From assembly GCA_016296185.1 (NCBI GenBank), contig JAEDJT010000053.1, positions 1 to 7,962 on the forward strand: a stretch of 7,962 bases of DNA, given 5' to 3'. The stretch comes from Bacilli bacterium (GTDB lineage: Bacteria; Bacillota_I; Bacilli_A; RF39; UBA660). A program made the translations under genes and the position numbers. Under the pieces are notes generated by a model, which was not told where the DNA came from, made no database searches, and saw only the letters and a program-made list of their open reading frames with translations. Shown here piece by piece: positions 1-5,472 of this stretch. Positions within the stretch are counted from its first letter, which is position 1, and each line of letters opens with the position of its first letter.

Positions 1-3
1 CTT

Positions 4-36
4 ATTTTACCACATCTATTTTTTTATGTGTGTCAA
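4..36 (-). promoter_or_regulatory. Possible promoter for a gene left of the window
   Basis: The 69 bases left of the phosphatase gene contain no open frame of note. On the minus strand a perfect TTGACA lies at 36-31 and a TG-G-TAAAAT (extended -10 like) at 12-4. The spacer between the hexamers is 21 bases, longer than the usual 16-18, so they may not work together; the extended -10 could act alone. A weak inverted repeat (CACAT/ATGTG) lies between them. No intrinsic terminator is visible after the phosphatase stop, so readthrough leftward is also possible. Confidence 0.25.
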
Positions 37-69
37 CTATAAGGGGTACATTATCAATACTCTATTTTT

Positions 70-708
70 TTATATATTAATATCTAATACTTCAACATTT
101 TTTACTACCATTCCATCAAATGTTACTTTAAATAACATTGGATAACTATAATGACCATCAATAATTGAATCTTCATTATATGTAAGAATTAATTTATCAT
201 CATAATTTTTACCAACATCACACCATGAAGATAATAAACATGTTAAAGCAGTAGAATGAGTAACAACAGCTACTCTATTACCTGATTCAAACATTAAAAT
301 ATTTTTAACTGAATCAGCCATTCTTTTCTTAGTTTGATTTAATGATTCCCCACCATTTAACTTAAAATCAAAATTCTTAAATTGAAGACGTTCAAATTCT
401 TTCCATTCCATATCTCCCATTTGACCAATTTTTCTTTCATTTAATCTATCATCAATATTTATTAAAGTGTTATTCTCTAAAGCAATATATTTTGCAGTAC
501 TAAGAGTTCTAACATAATTAGAACAATAAACCGAATCTATATTTTTTAGTTCAATATGTTTACTTAACTTTTCAGCTAATTTTTCACCACTAACACTAAG
601 AATTTTATTTTTATTCTTTTCTAATAAATTATCTTTATTAGAAATATCTTTAAAATTAGAAGAACTTGCTGGTTCAGAATGAATAATAAAATAAATAATT
701 GTATCCAT
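70..708 (-). CDS. Histidine phosphatase family protein with altered RHG motif
   Basis: A 212-residue protein of the histidine phosphatase (phosphoglycerate mutase-like) superfamily, which moves phosphate through a phospho-histidine. Visible landmarks are the N-terminal catalytic His10 in YFIIHSEP, Arg67 in CSNYVRTLSTA (the usual second phosphate-binding Arg), Glu91 in LNERKIG (usual general acid), GES at 120-122, and the second His151 in VVTHSTALTCLL. The arginine that normally precedes the catalytic histidine (RHG or RHS) is Ile9 here, codon ATT, so phosphate binding may be weakened or changed. The start is the ATG overlapping the upstream gene's stop as TAATG, with a GAGG about 10 bases before it. 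It is probably translated together with the small membrane protein upstream. The substrate cannot be told; cofactor-dependent mutase is unlikely at this length and with this motif. The family call is firm; activity is uncertain. Confidence 0.85.
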   Translation of the reverse strand: MDTIIYFIIHSEPASSSNFKDISNKDNLLEKNKNKILSVSGEKLAEKLSKHIELKNIDSVYCSNYVRTLSTAKYIALENNTLINIDDRLNERKIGQMGDMEWKEFERLQFKNFDFKLNGGESLNQTKKRMADSVKNILMFESGNRVAVVTHSTALTCLLSSWCDVGKNYDDKLILTYNEDSIIDGHYSYPMLFKVTFDGMVVKNVEVLDINI

Positions 709-1184
709 TAAAATATAACCTCAAATAAACCAAATGATAAAGCCATCATAATTAAACCAGCAAAAATAACACCAGACATTACAGCTACAATAGTCTTTTT
801 GAAATCTAAATCTAAAATACTAGCAGCTAAAGTACCAGTCCAAGCACCAGTACCAGGTAAAGGAATACCAACAAATAAGAATAAAGCAAAATATAAACCT
901 TTTCCAGCAGTATTTTGTAATTTCTTACCACCTTTTTCTCCTTTAATTAAACACCAATTAAAGAATTTACCAATGAATCTTTTATCTCTTCCCCATTCAA
1001 GTATTCTTCTTGCAAATAAATAAATAAATGGAACAGGTAACATATTACCTAAAATACCAACAGTATAAGCAATTGCATAGTTAACATTTAATACAGGAAC
1101 TAAAGTTAACATTGTATATCTAAGTTCAAATAAAGGAACCATACTAACTAAAAATACTAATAAATACTTTTTAAAAATATTCAT
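708..1184 (-). CDS. Small multidrug-export family (COG2426-type) membrane protein
   Basis: A 158-residue, strongly hydrophobic protein matching the family known as Sm_multidrug_ex (PF06695). Recognisable family features are PLFELRYTMLTLVPVL near residues 17-32, the GNMLPVPFIY stretch near 46-55, and GIPLPGTGAWTGTLAA near 106-121. Hydrophobic segments lie at about 6-27, 33-58, 96-116 and 130-155, with a basic loop between the second and third; the protein should sit in the cytoplasmic membrane. The family name comes from an early annotation and transport of drugs is not well proven; the substrate is unknown. It has its own promoter just upstream, and GGTG at 1193-1190 serves as ribosome binding site. 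Its UAA overlaps the ATG of the histidine phosphatase by one base, so the two are probably coupled. Confidence 0.85.
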   Translation of the reverse strand: MNIFKKYLLVFLVSMVPLFELRYTMLTLVPVLNVNYAIAYTVGILGNMLPVPFIYLFARRILEWGRDKRFIGKFFNWCLIKGEKGGKKLQNTAGKGLYFALFLFVGIPLPGTGAWTGTLAASILDLDFKKTIVAVMSGVIFAGLIMMALSFGLFEVIF

Positions 1185-1196
1185 ATAAACACCACA

Positions 1197-1214
1197 TACT
1201 TACAATAGTAAGTA
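1197..1214 (-). promoter_or_regulatory. Leader hairpin before the small membrane protein gene
   Basis: A perfect 7-base inverted repeat (TACTTAC, loop TATT, GTAAGTA) lies in the predicted 5' leader, ending three bases before the GGTG ribosome binding site. It is too AT-rich and lacks a U-tract, so it is not a terminator. It could be an operator half-site pair or an RNA hairpin that limits ribosome access. No protein binding site is recognised; chance is possible. Confidence 0.35.
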
Positions 1215-1231
1215 CCTTTCATCATATAAAA

Positions 1232-1248
1232 ATTATAACACAAAAAAA
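1232..1248 (-). promoter_or_regulatory. Extended -10 promoter for membrane protein-phosphatase unit
   Basis: On the minus strand a consensus TATAAT (1237-1232) is preceded by TGT, giving an extended -10. There is no good TTGACA at the normal distance, because the -35 region falls inside the terminator hairpin of the preceding gene; the T-run may help instead. Transcription would start near 1225, giving a leader of about 40 bases that contains the hairpin at 1197-1214. The block TTTTTTTGTGTTATAAT is identical to the one before tsaB. Confidence 0.6.
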
Positions 1249-1269
1249 AGGAATATAATATTCCTTTTT
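1242..1269 (-). terminator. Intrinsic terminator after the zinc-ribbon gene
   Basis: On the minus strand an 11-base-pair perfect stem (arms 1269-1259 and 1255-1245, with two G-C pairs) with a 3-base loop is followed by a T-run; eight T lie at 1249-1242. It begins 8 bases after the UAA of the zinc-ribbon gene. The A-rich 5' arm opposite the T-run means it could also work to some degree on the plus strand, where no gene needs it. Confidence 0.85.
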
Positions 1270-1277
1270 AGTAAATA

Positions 1278-1994
1278 TTATTCGCAAATTCCTTCAAATA
1301 CATACCATTTCATACCAATTTTAACTAAACATTTAGTAGTTTTAGTAGTATCTTTTTCATCGTCTTCTTCAACTTTTATTTTAACACTATATTTTCTAAC
1401 AGTTTTAACTGATTTTGCTGGAATATCATAATTATCTTCTAAATCATCAGCAATATCTTCAACTTTAGATTTACTTAAAGCTTTATAATCTTTATTGATT
1501 TCATAACTTAAAATTTTATAATCTCTATCTTCCATTTTTTCGAAAGATTCATCTAACATATCAACATAAGATTCATCTAATTTATCTTCATAATATTCAT
1601 TTACTTTAGGATGAACATATTTTCCAACTTGTTTAGCGTTGAAATTTTTATATCCTTTCATATAACCTTTTAATACAGCATTAGAACTTGGGAATAACAT
1701 TGTAAATAATACAAATAAAACAATAATACCAACAACAACACCACAGCAAGTCATTTGAGTATTCTTATCTGTTTTAATTTTTTCAATGAATTCCTTTCCT
1801 TTTACTTTTGCTTGTCCAGCAACTTCGTTTACTTTAGCTTTAGCAGCTTCAGTGTTAACGATTTGAGCATTTGGATCAGCAGGTTGTGCTTGTTGTACTG
1901 TAGTTTGAGGAACTGGTAATTGAGCTCCACATCCAGGACAGAAAGCAACATTATCATCAACTGTTAAATTACATTGATTACATACTTTACTCAT
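1278..1994 (-). CDS. Zinc-ribbon, single-pass membrane protein with external domain
   Basis: A 238-residue protein. It opens with a zinc ribbon (C5-x2-C8 and C19-x2-C22, around residues 5-25), then a Gln/Pro-rich linker (about 26-48), a charged Ala/Lys stretch (49-80), one membrane helix (about 81-102), and an outer domain of about 135 residues rich in Asp, Glu, Lys and Tyr, ending in a short strand region (KWYVFEGICE). The layout of cytoplasmic zinc ribbon, helix and outer domain resembles Bacillota TcaA/YvbJ-like envelope proteins, but I do not recognise the exact family. C222 and C237 could form a disulfide outside the membrane. The start is ATG at 1994, not the longer frame to 2039, because GGAG at 2006-2003 sits 8 bases ahead and the zinc ribbon begins at residue 5. 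It appears monocistronic, closed by a strong terminator. Function unknown; a sensor or cell-envelope role is inference. Confidence 0.8.
   Translation of the reverse strand: MSKVCNQCNLTVDDNVAFCPGCGAQLPVPQTTVQQAQPADPNAQIVNTEAAKAKVNEVAGQAKVKGKEFIEKIKTDKNTQMTCCGVVVGIIVLFVLFTMLFPSSNAVLKGYMKGYKNFNAKQVGKYVHPKVNEYYEDKLDESYVDMLDESFEKMEDRDYKILSYEINKDYKALSKSKVEDIADDLEDNYDIPAKSVKTVRKYSVKIKVEEDDEKDTTKTTKCLVKIGMKWYVFEGICE
1544..1580 (-). repeat. Imperfect 24-base tandem repeat inside the zinc-ribbon gene
   Basis: The 13-mer AAGATTCATCTAA (plus-strand reading) occurs at 1544-1556 and again at 1568-1580, a period of 24 bases. In the protein this gives LDES at residues 139-142 and 147-150, a period of eight residues (LDESYVDM then LDESFEKM). 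It keeps frame, so it is probably a small in-frame duplication in the outer domain. Confidence 0.6.
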
Positions 1995-2000
1995 TTTTTT

Positions 2001-2006
2001 CACTCC
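2001..2006 (-). promoter_or_regulatory. Ribosome binding site setting the zinc-ribbon gene start
   Basis: GGAGTG at 2006-2001, with GGAG 8 bases before ATG 1994. It lies inside the longer open frame and so argues that the upstream residues are not translated. Confidence 0.75.
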
Positions 2007-2039
2007 ATATCTTTCTTTTTTATACAATAATATTACCAT

Positions 2040-2045
2040 ATTATA
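2040..2045 (-). promoter_or_regulatory. Possible -10 box for the zinc-ribbon gene
   Basis: A TATAAT lies at 2045-2040 on the minus strand, in the 75-base gap between the Nudix stop and the zinc-ribbon ATG. No convincing -35 is found 16-18 bases upstream. A second weaker match (TATAAA at 2024-2019) lies closer to the start. A promoter in this gap is likely; which box is used is unclear. Confidence 0.4.
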
Positions 2046-2051
2046 AATAAA

Positions 2052-2071
2052 AGAAAAAGTAGTATTTTTCT
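2052..2071 (-). terminator. Weak AT-rich hairpin after the Nudix gene
   Basis: A 7-base-pair stem (AGAAAAA at 2071-2065 with TTTTTCT at 2058-2052) and a 6-base loop, starting inside the UAG of the Nudix gene and followed by TTTATTTA. It has only one G-C pair, so termination would be inefficient at best. Confidence 0.35.
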
Positions 2072-2579
2072 ATTTTTCCAAATATTGTCTAATAACGTCT
2101 AACGTATCTCTAACCACGTTAACTCTTTTAGCAATTTTCATTGTATTATTAAGTTTTTCTATACATTTATCTTTAGCAATATATACTAGTTTAAAACCTG
2201 ATTTCTCTTCTTCTTCAGTTAAATTTAAATTACTAATATTAGGAATTAAATCATCACTCTTTATACAATAATAATTAGTAATATATCCAGTATTAATACC
2301 AATATCAGGATAATCCTTACATAAATATTTTATACAGATAAAAGGATCTGATATATTAGGAACAAAATCAATACCAGCTTCTTCCTTAATTTCTCTAATT
2401 AATGTTATAAGATCACTTTCATTATTTTCAACATGTCCACCTATTAAAAACATATTATCAATAGTTTTAACAAATAGTAATTCTCCTTTTGAATTCTCAA
2501 CTACTAATTTCGATCTTTTTACAATATCAGTTAATTCATTTTCATCAATATTATATTGATTATATATAATTTCTTTCAT
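2070..2579 (-). CDS. Nudix hydrolase
   Basis: A 169-residue protein with a complete Nudix box at residues 48-70: G48, E54, then REIKEEAGI at 62-70, fitting G-x5-E-x7-R-E-U-x-E-E-x-G-U. This family cleaves nucleoside diphosphates linked to another group, using the box glutamates to hold Mg2+ or Mn2+; the specific substrate (oxidised nucleotide, NDP-sugar, cofactor, capped RNA) cannot be told from the sequence. The start is taken at ATG 2579 rather than the in-frame ATG 2591, because GAGGTG at 2589-2584 is a good ribosome binding site for 2579 and would be destroyed as a signal if translation began at 2591. The gene follows yebC by 40 bases with a terminator between them and no clear promoter of its own, so it may depend on readthrough. 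Confidence 0.88.
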   Translation of the reverse strand: MKEIIYNQYNIDENELTDIVKRSKLVVENSKGELLFVKTIDNMFLIGGHVENNESDLITLIREIKEEAGIDFVPNISDPFICIKYLCKDYPDIGINTGYITNYYCIKSDDLIPNISNLNLTEEEEKSGFKLVYIAKDKCIEKLNNTMKIAKRVNVVRDTLDVIRQYLEK

Positions 2580-2583
2580 ACTA

Positions 2584-2589
2584 CACCTC
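2584..2589 (-). promoter_or_regulatory. Ribosome binding site setting the Nudix gene start
   Basis: GAGGTG at 2589-2584; GAGG is 6 bases from ATG 2579. It overlaps the alternative ATG 2591, which therefore has no ribosome binding site of its own. Confidence 0.75.
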
Positions 2590-2595
2590 ATTAAT

Positions 2596-2619
2596 AAAAA
2601 AAAGATCTAAATATAGATC
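2596..2619 (-). terminator. Intrinsic terminator after yebC
   Basis: A 6-base-pair stem (GATCTA at 2619-2614 with TAGATC at 2609-2604) with loop TATT, followed directly by eight T (2603-2596) on the minus strand. It starts right after the UAG of yebC. The stem is short, so partial readthrough into the Nudix gene is plausible. Confidence 0.7.
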
Positions 2620-3339
2620 CTATAATTCAACATTATGATAAATATCAGTTACGTCATCAACATCATCTAATAAATCATATAGTCTGTTAAATAATTCTAA
2701 ATCTTCACCTTCTAAAGTAATAGTATCTTTAGCATACCATCCTGATTCATCAACTTCATAGTCAACATCAGAAATAACAGATTCAATTACTTCTTTAGCT
2801 TTAACATTATCAGTATAATTTACTGAAACATTTAACATTCCTTCTTCATCAGTTTCACATTCAGAAGGTTCTATACCAGCATCAAGTAATGCCATTAATA
2901 CATCTTCTTCTTTATCAGTTTTAAATGCCATAACGCTTAAGTTTTCATAATTATATGAAACAGAACCATTAACACCTAAACTTTTGTGAACTTTATTAAA
3001 TGCAGCTCTAACTTCACCAACAGTTCTATTAACATTATCTGTTAAAGTTCTAATAATAAATGTTGAAGCACCAGGACCAAATCCTTCGTACATAATTACC
3101 TCATATTCGTCTTTTCCTGCACCTTTAGCTTTATCTAAAGCTCTATTAATAATATCAGCAGGAACTTGCATTTTTTTTGCTTTTTCAACTAAGTGTTTTA
3201 ATTGACTATTAGCTTCAATTTCGGGAACACCATTCTTTGCAGCAAGATAAATTTCTTTAGCAAAGTTTGTATAAATCTTTCCTCTTGCAGCTCCAGTCTT
3301 TTTAATTTTAGCTTCTCTAACAGCATAAGCTCTTCCCAT
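2620..3339 (-). CDS. yebC: YebC/PmpR family protein, MGRAY (YeeN-like) type
   Basis: A 239-residue full-length member of the YebC/PmpR/TACO1 family. The N-terminus MGRAYAVREAKIKKTGAARG, the YTNFAKEIYLAAKNG segment, the KAKKMQVPADIINRALDKAKG helix and the YEGFGPGASTFIIRTLTDN stretch (about 104-122) are diagnostic. The C-terminal acidic third ends in DVTDIYHNVEL, as usual. The family was long annotated as transcriptional regulators; recent work on the subgroup that includes Bacillota and mitochondrial members points to helping ribosomes through difficult sequences such as proline runs. The MGRAY start resembles E. coli YeeN more than YebC proper (MAGHSKW), so the translation role seems more likely here; that is inference from family knowledge. 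The start has an excellent GAGGTG 5 bases upstream, a TATAAT promoter in front and a terminator behind, so it can be expressed alone. Cytoplasmic. Confidence 0.95.
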   Translation of the reverse strand: MGRAYAVREAKIKKTGAARGKIYTNFAKEIYLAAKNGVPEIEANSQLKHLVEKAKKMQVPADIINRALDKAKGAGKDEYEVIMYEGFGPGASTFIIRTLTDNVNRTVGEVRAAFNKVHKSLGVNGSVSYNYENLSVMAFKTDKEEDVLMALLDAGIEPSECETDEEGMLNVSVNYTDNVKAKEVIESVISDVDYEVDESGWYAKDTITLEGEDLELFNRLYDLLDDVDDVTDIYHNVEL

Positions 3340-3365
3340 AATTACACCTCTTTTTTGTCTTAATT

Positions 3366-3371
3366 ATTATA
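3366..3371 (-). promoter_or_regulatory. -10 box of the yebC promoter
   Basis: A consensus TATAAT (3371-3366) preceded by TTGTG lies 26 bases before the yebC ATG. The hexamer 17 bases upstream (TAGTAA, 3394-3389) overlaps the patatin stop codon and is a poor -35. A small AT-only inverted repeat (3377-3391) sits in the spacer. No terminator is seen between the patatin gene and yebC, so the two sources of transcription may add. Confidence 0.5.
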
Positions 3372-3391
3372 CACAATAAATATATTATTTA

Positions 3392-4444
3392 CTAGAAAAA
3401 TTTAATTTCTCTTAAAAATCTATAAATAAAATGTTTCTTTTTATTCTTCTTATATTTTTTTAATACTTTAAATGGATTATAAACATCATAATAATCAATG
3501 CCATCTTTTTCCATAACATACTCTAAAGATTTAATAATAACATCTTTATTAGTTTTAGCATTTAAGAAACTTTTTACTCTTCTTAATAAAGACTTATCAA
3601 CATTTCTTAATAACATATTATATAAGAAATTAAATTTTCTTTTAAAACAATATCTAAAACCATCATAATTTTTTAATACTCTCAAAGTATCATAATATCC
3701 CATTTTAATATTATCTCTAACAACAGATAAATCCAGTTCAAAGATTTTACCATTATATCTACTAGGATAAATAACAACAGTTTTAATACCATTAGGAATA
3801 GATCTATTAAATCCAATTCCTTTTATGTTAATAACGTAAGCTTTTTTATAACCTTTATTATATAGTAATCTAATAGGAGAATTATCTCTAAGTCCTCCAT
3901 CTAAATAATAATTATTATCTAAAATCCTTCTAGGTTTAAAACCTGGAAAATAACAACTAGCTATTAAATATTCTAATAAATTCTCTTGATCAGTAATATC
4001 TTCTTTATTAACATATATTGCTTCAAATCTAGGTAATCTAGTAGTAACCAAACCAAAATCTTTTTTTGATTTCATTAAATCATCATAACTAACAATATTT
4101 TTAACTGCATCTTTTAAATATAGATTTTCTAAACCTTGATTCTTAACAATATCTTTTAAAGTATTGAAAGCACCATTTAATGCTTTAATACTCATATTTT
4201 CATCATTAAAAATATCTACAAAATCTTTATCAAATCCAAATAATAAACCAGGATTTACATTATACCAAAAATTTAACAATTCTTTTTCGTGTCCACTAGC
4301 TAACATACAAGCATTAAATGAACCAATTGAAGTTCCAACAAATCCATCCAATTTTATATGACAGTCTCTAAACGCATAAAAAGACCCTATTTGATAAGAT
4401 CCTTTTACTCCTCCGCCCTCTAATACTAATCCTTGCTTACTCAT
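3392..4444 (-). CDS. Patatin-like phospholipase / lipid acyl hydrolase
   Basis: A 350-residue patatin-family protein. The oxyanion-hole glycine motif GGGVKG is at 10-15, the nucleophile elbow GTSIG at 37-41 with Ser39, and the catalytic Asp182 lies in YLDGGLRDNSP. The Ser-Asp dyad is intact, so an active esterase or lipid acyl hydrolase is expected; the natural lipid is unknown. The catalytic part ends near residue 215. The rest is rich in Lys, Arg, Phe and Tyr, ending in a polybasic tail (KKYKKNKKKHFIYRF near 329-343) that could bind anionic membrane lipids; no signal peptide or clear membrane helix is seen. Its ATG overlaps the epimerase stop as TAATG and no good ribosome binding site precedes it (only A-rich AAAGA), so translation probably depends on ribosomes finishing the epimerase gene. 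Bacterial relatives include YlbK/RssA-like proteins. Confidence 0.9.
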   Translation of the reverse strand: MSKQGLVLEGGGVKGSYQIGSFYAFRDCHIKLDGFVGTSIGSFNACMLASGHEKELLNFWYNVNPGLLFGFDKDFVDIFNDENMSIKALNGAFNTLKDIVKNQGLENLYLKDAVKNIVSYDDLMKSKKDFGLVTTRLPRFEAIYVNKEDITDQENLLEYLIASCYFPGFKPRRILDNNYYLDGGLRDNSPIRLLYNKGYKKAYVINIKGIGFNRSIPNGIKTVVIYPSRYNGKIFELDLSVVRDNIKMGYYDTLRVLKNYDGFRYCFKRKFNFLYNMLLRNVDKSLLRRVKSFLNAKTNKDVIIKSLEYVMEKDGIDYYDVYNPFKVLKKYKKNKKKHFIYRFLREIKFF

Positions 4445-5403
4445 TATTTATCTTTATTTTCTTTCTTAAAAGATAAACAAAAAGGAATTGCAAATAATCT
4501 TGGTAAAAATCTAAAAATACTATGTCTATATTTTTCTAAAGTAGTATTATAATAAACTGATAAATTTTTACTTCTAAAATGTAATAAATCTTCTAATTTA
4601 TTACTATCAGCATAATAACCACAATAATAATTTTTTTCTGCCATTATCCATGTAGATAAAAATCTAATAGATAAACCATAACTTTTAAATATTTCATTTA
4701 AATATTCCTTATAAGAAACTCTAAATTTTTCACCACCAGAAACATTAAATGTTTTTTTATTAACTGATTTCATATTATCAATAGCAGCAACAAATGCATA
4801 ACCAGCATCTTCACTACTTAATGTTTCTAAATTCATATTAGGAGCTACATTATAAATTAAAGATTCATGTTTCGGATCTCCTAAAATATATGCTAATCTA
4901 AATATAGAATAATTCTTTAAATTATTTTTAATATAATCTTCTGCTTTAATTTTATAATTAGAATAAGAATCAAAGTCATCAATATTACATGGTGTAGAAA
5001 CTTTTAAATCAGTATATTTTTCTTGATTACCATATACAGAAGTACTAGAAGCATATAGTAACATACAAGATGGATTATAATTTTTAATAGCATTAACAAT
5101 ATTAACTGTACCTTTATAGTCAACAACCTTACATAAATCATCTCTTACATTAGCAAAAGGAGGTAACACACCAGCACAATGAATAACAACATCATGTTCT
5201 TTAATTAAAGCATCTACTAAAAAATCATCATTAATGTCACCATATACAATATTAATTCTCTTTCTCATATGTTTTAATCTTTTATAAACATGTTTATTTT
5301 TTAACTCTAAAGCAGTTACTTCGTACTTACCTTCACTTAATAAAAATCTTAAAACTTGTAAACCAACAGTACCAGCTGCTCCTGTAACTAAAATTCTTTT
5401 CAT
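4444..5403 (-). CDS. NAD(P)-dependent epimerase/dehydratase (extended SDR)
   Basis: A 319-residue extended short-chain dehydrogenase. The Rossmann glycine motif VTGAAGTVG gives G8, G11 and G14; GDIND at 55-59 is the usual cofactor-contacting region; YASSTSVYG at 117-125 supplies the Ser/Thr; and Y147-x3-K151 in DSYSNYKIKAED is the catalytic pair. It should bind NAD(P) and act on a sugar nucleotide or other hydroxyl/keto substrate; the sequence does not say which. The C-terminal third is less typical and ends in an aromatic then basic tail (FRFLPRLFAIPF then KKENKDK), perhaps membrane-associated. The start is ATG 5403: AGAAGGTG precedes it and the Rossmann strand begins at once. The longer frame to 5499 would add a hydrophobic stretch that overlaps the tsaD end, its terminator and the promoter, and is rejected. 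First gene of a two-gene unit with the patatin protein. Confidence 0.88.
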   Translation of the reverse strand: MKRILVTGAAGTVGLQVLRFLLSEGKYEVTALELKNKHVYKRLKHMRKRINIVYGDINDDFLVDALIKEHDVVIHCAGVLPPFANVRDDLCKVVDYKGTVNIVNAIKNYNPSCMLLYASSTSVYGNQEKYTDLKVSTPCNIDDFDSYSNYKIKAEDYIKNNLKNYSIFRLAYILGDPKHESLIYNVAPNMNLETLSSEDAGYAFVAAIDNMKSVNKKTFNVSGGEKFRVSYKEYLNEIFKSYGLSIRFLSTWIMAEKNYYCGYYADSNKLEDLLHFRSKNLSVYYNTTLEKYRHSIFRFLPRLFAIPFCLSFKKENKDK

Positions 5404-5408
5404 AAATA

Positions 5409-5416
5409 CACCTTCT
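5409..5416 (-). promoter_or_regulatory. Ribosome binding site setting the epimerase start
   Basis: AGAAGGTG at 5416-5409, ending five bases before ATG 5403. It fixes this start over the long N-terminal extension that the open frame would allow. Confidence 0.8.
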
Positions 5417-5434
5417 AATATTAGATATATTAAT

Positions 5435-5443
5435 ATAATACCA
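5435..5443 (-). promoter_or_regulatory. Extended -10 promoter of the epimerase-patatin unit
   Basis: TG-G-TATTAT at 5443-5435 on the minus strand, directly after the T-run of the tsaD terminator. The hexamer 17 bases upstream (TTCTTA, 5463-5458) covers the terminator loop and matches TTGACA at only three positions. The predicted start of transcription is near 5428, giving a leader of about 25 bases. Confidence 0.5.
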
Positions 5444-5444
5444 T

Positions 5445-5472
5445 AAAAAAATGATGTTAAGAACACCATTTT
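5445..5472 (-). terminator. Intrinsic terminator after tsaD
   Basis: An 11-base-pair stem (arms 5472-5462 and 5458-5448, one G-U pair, three G-C pairs) with a 3-base CTT loop, running into seven T at 5451-5445. The stem begins inside the UAA stop codon of tsaD, so no spacer separates gene and terminator. It ends the tsaB-rimI-tsaD unit. Confidence 0.85.

Noticed and set aside
1..69. CACAT/ATGTG inverted repeat as a terminator for the phosphatase gene
   Set aside because: Stem of five pairs with a ten-base loop and no T-run after it on the minus strand.
799..1023. Plus-strand open frame of 74 codons
   Set aside because: It lies wholly inside the membrane protein gene on the other strand, and its product (Pro/Lys rich) is what the reverse of hydrophobic codons gives; no ribosome binding site or family likeness.
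1995..2039. N-terminal extension of the zinc-ribbon protein
   Set aside because: It contains the ribosome binding site of ATG 1994 and adds residues with no family feature.
3377..3391. Inverted repeat between the patatin gene and yebC as a terminator
   Set aside because: Six A-T pairs only, followed by TTGTG rather than a T-run; too weak to call.
4164..4361. Plus-strand open frame of 65 codons
   Set aside because: Lies inside the patatin gene, antisense to its conserved motifs; no start signal.
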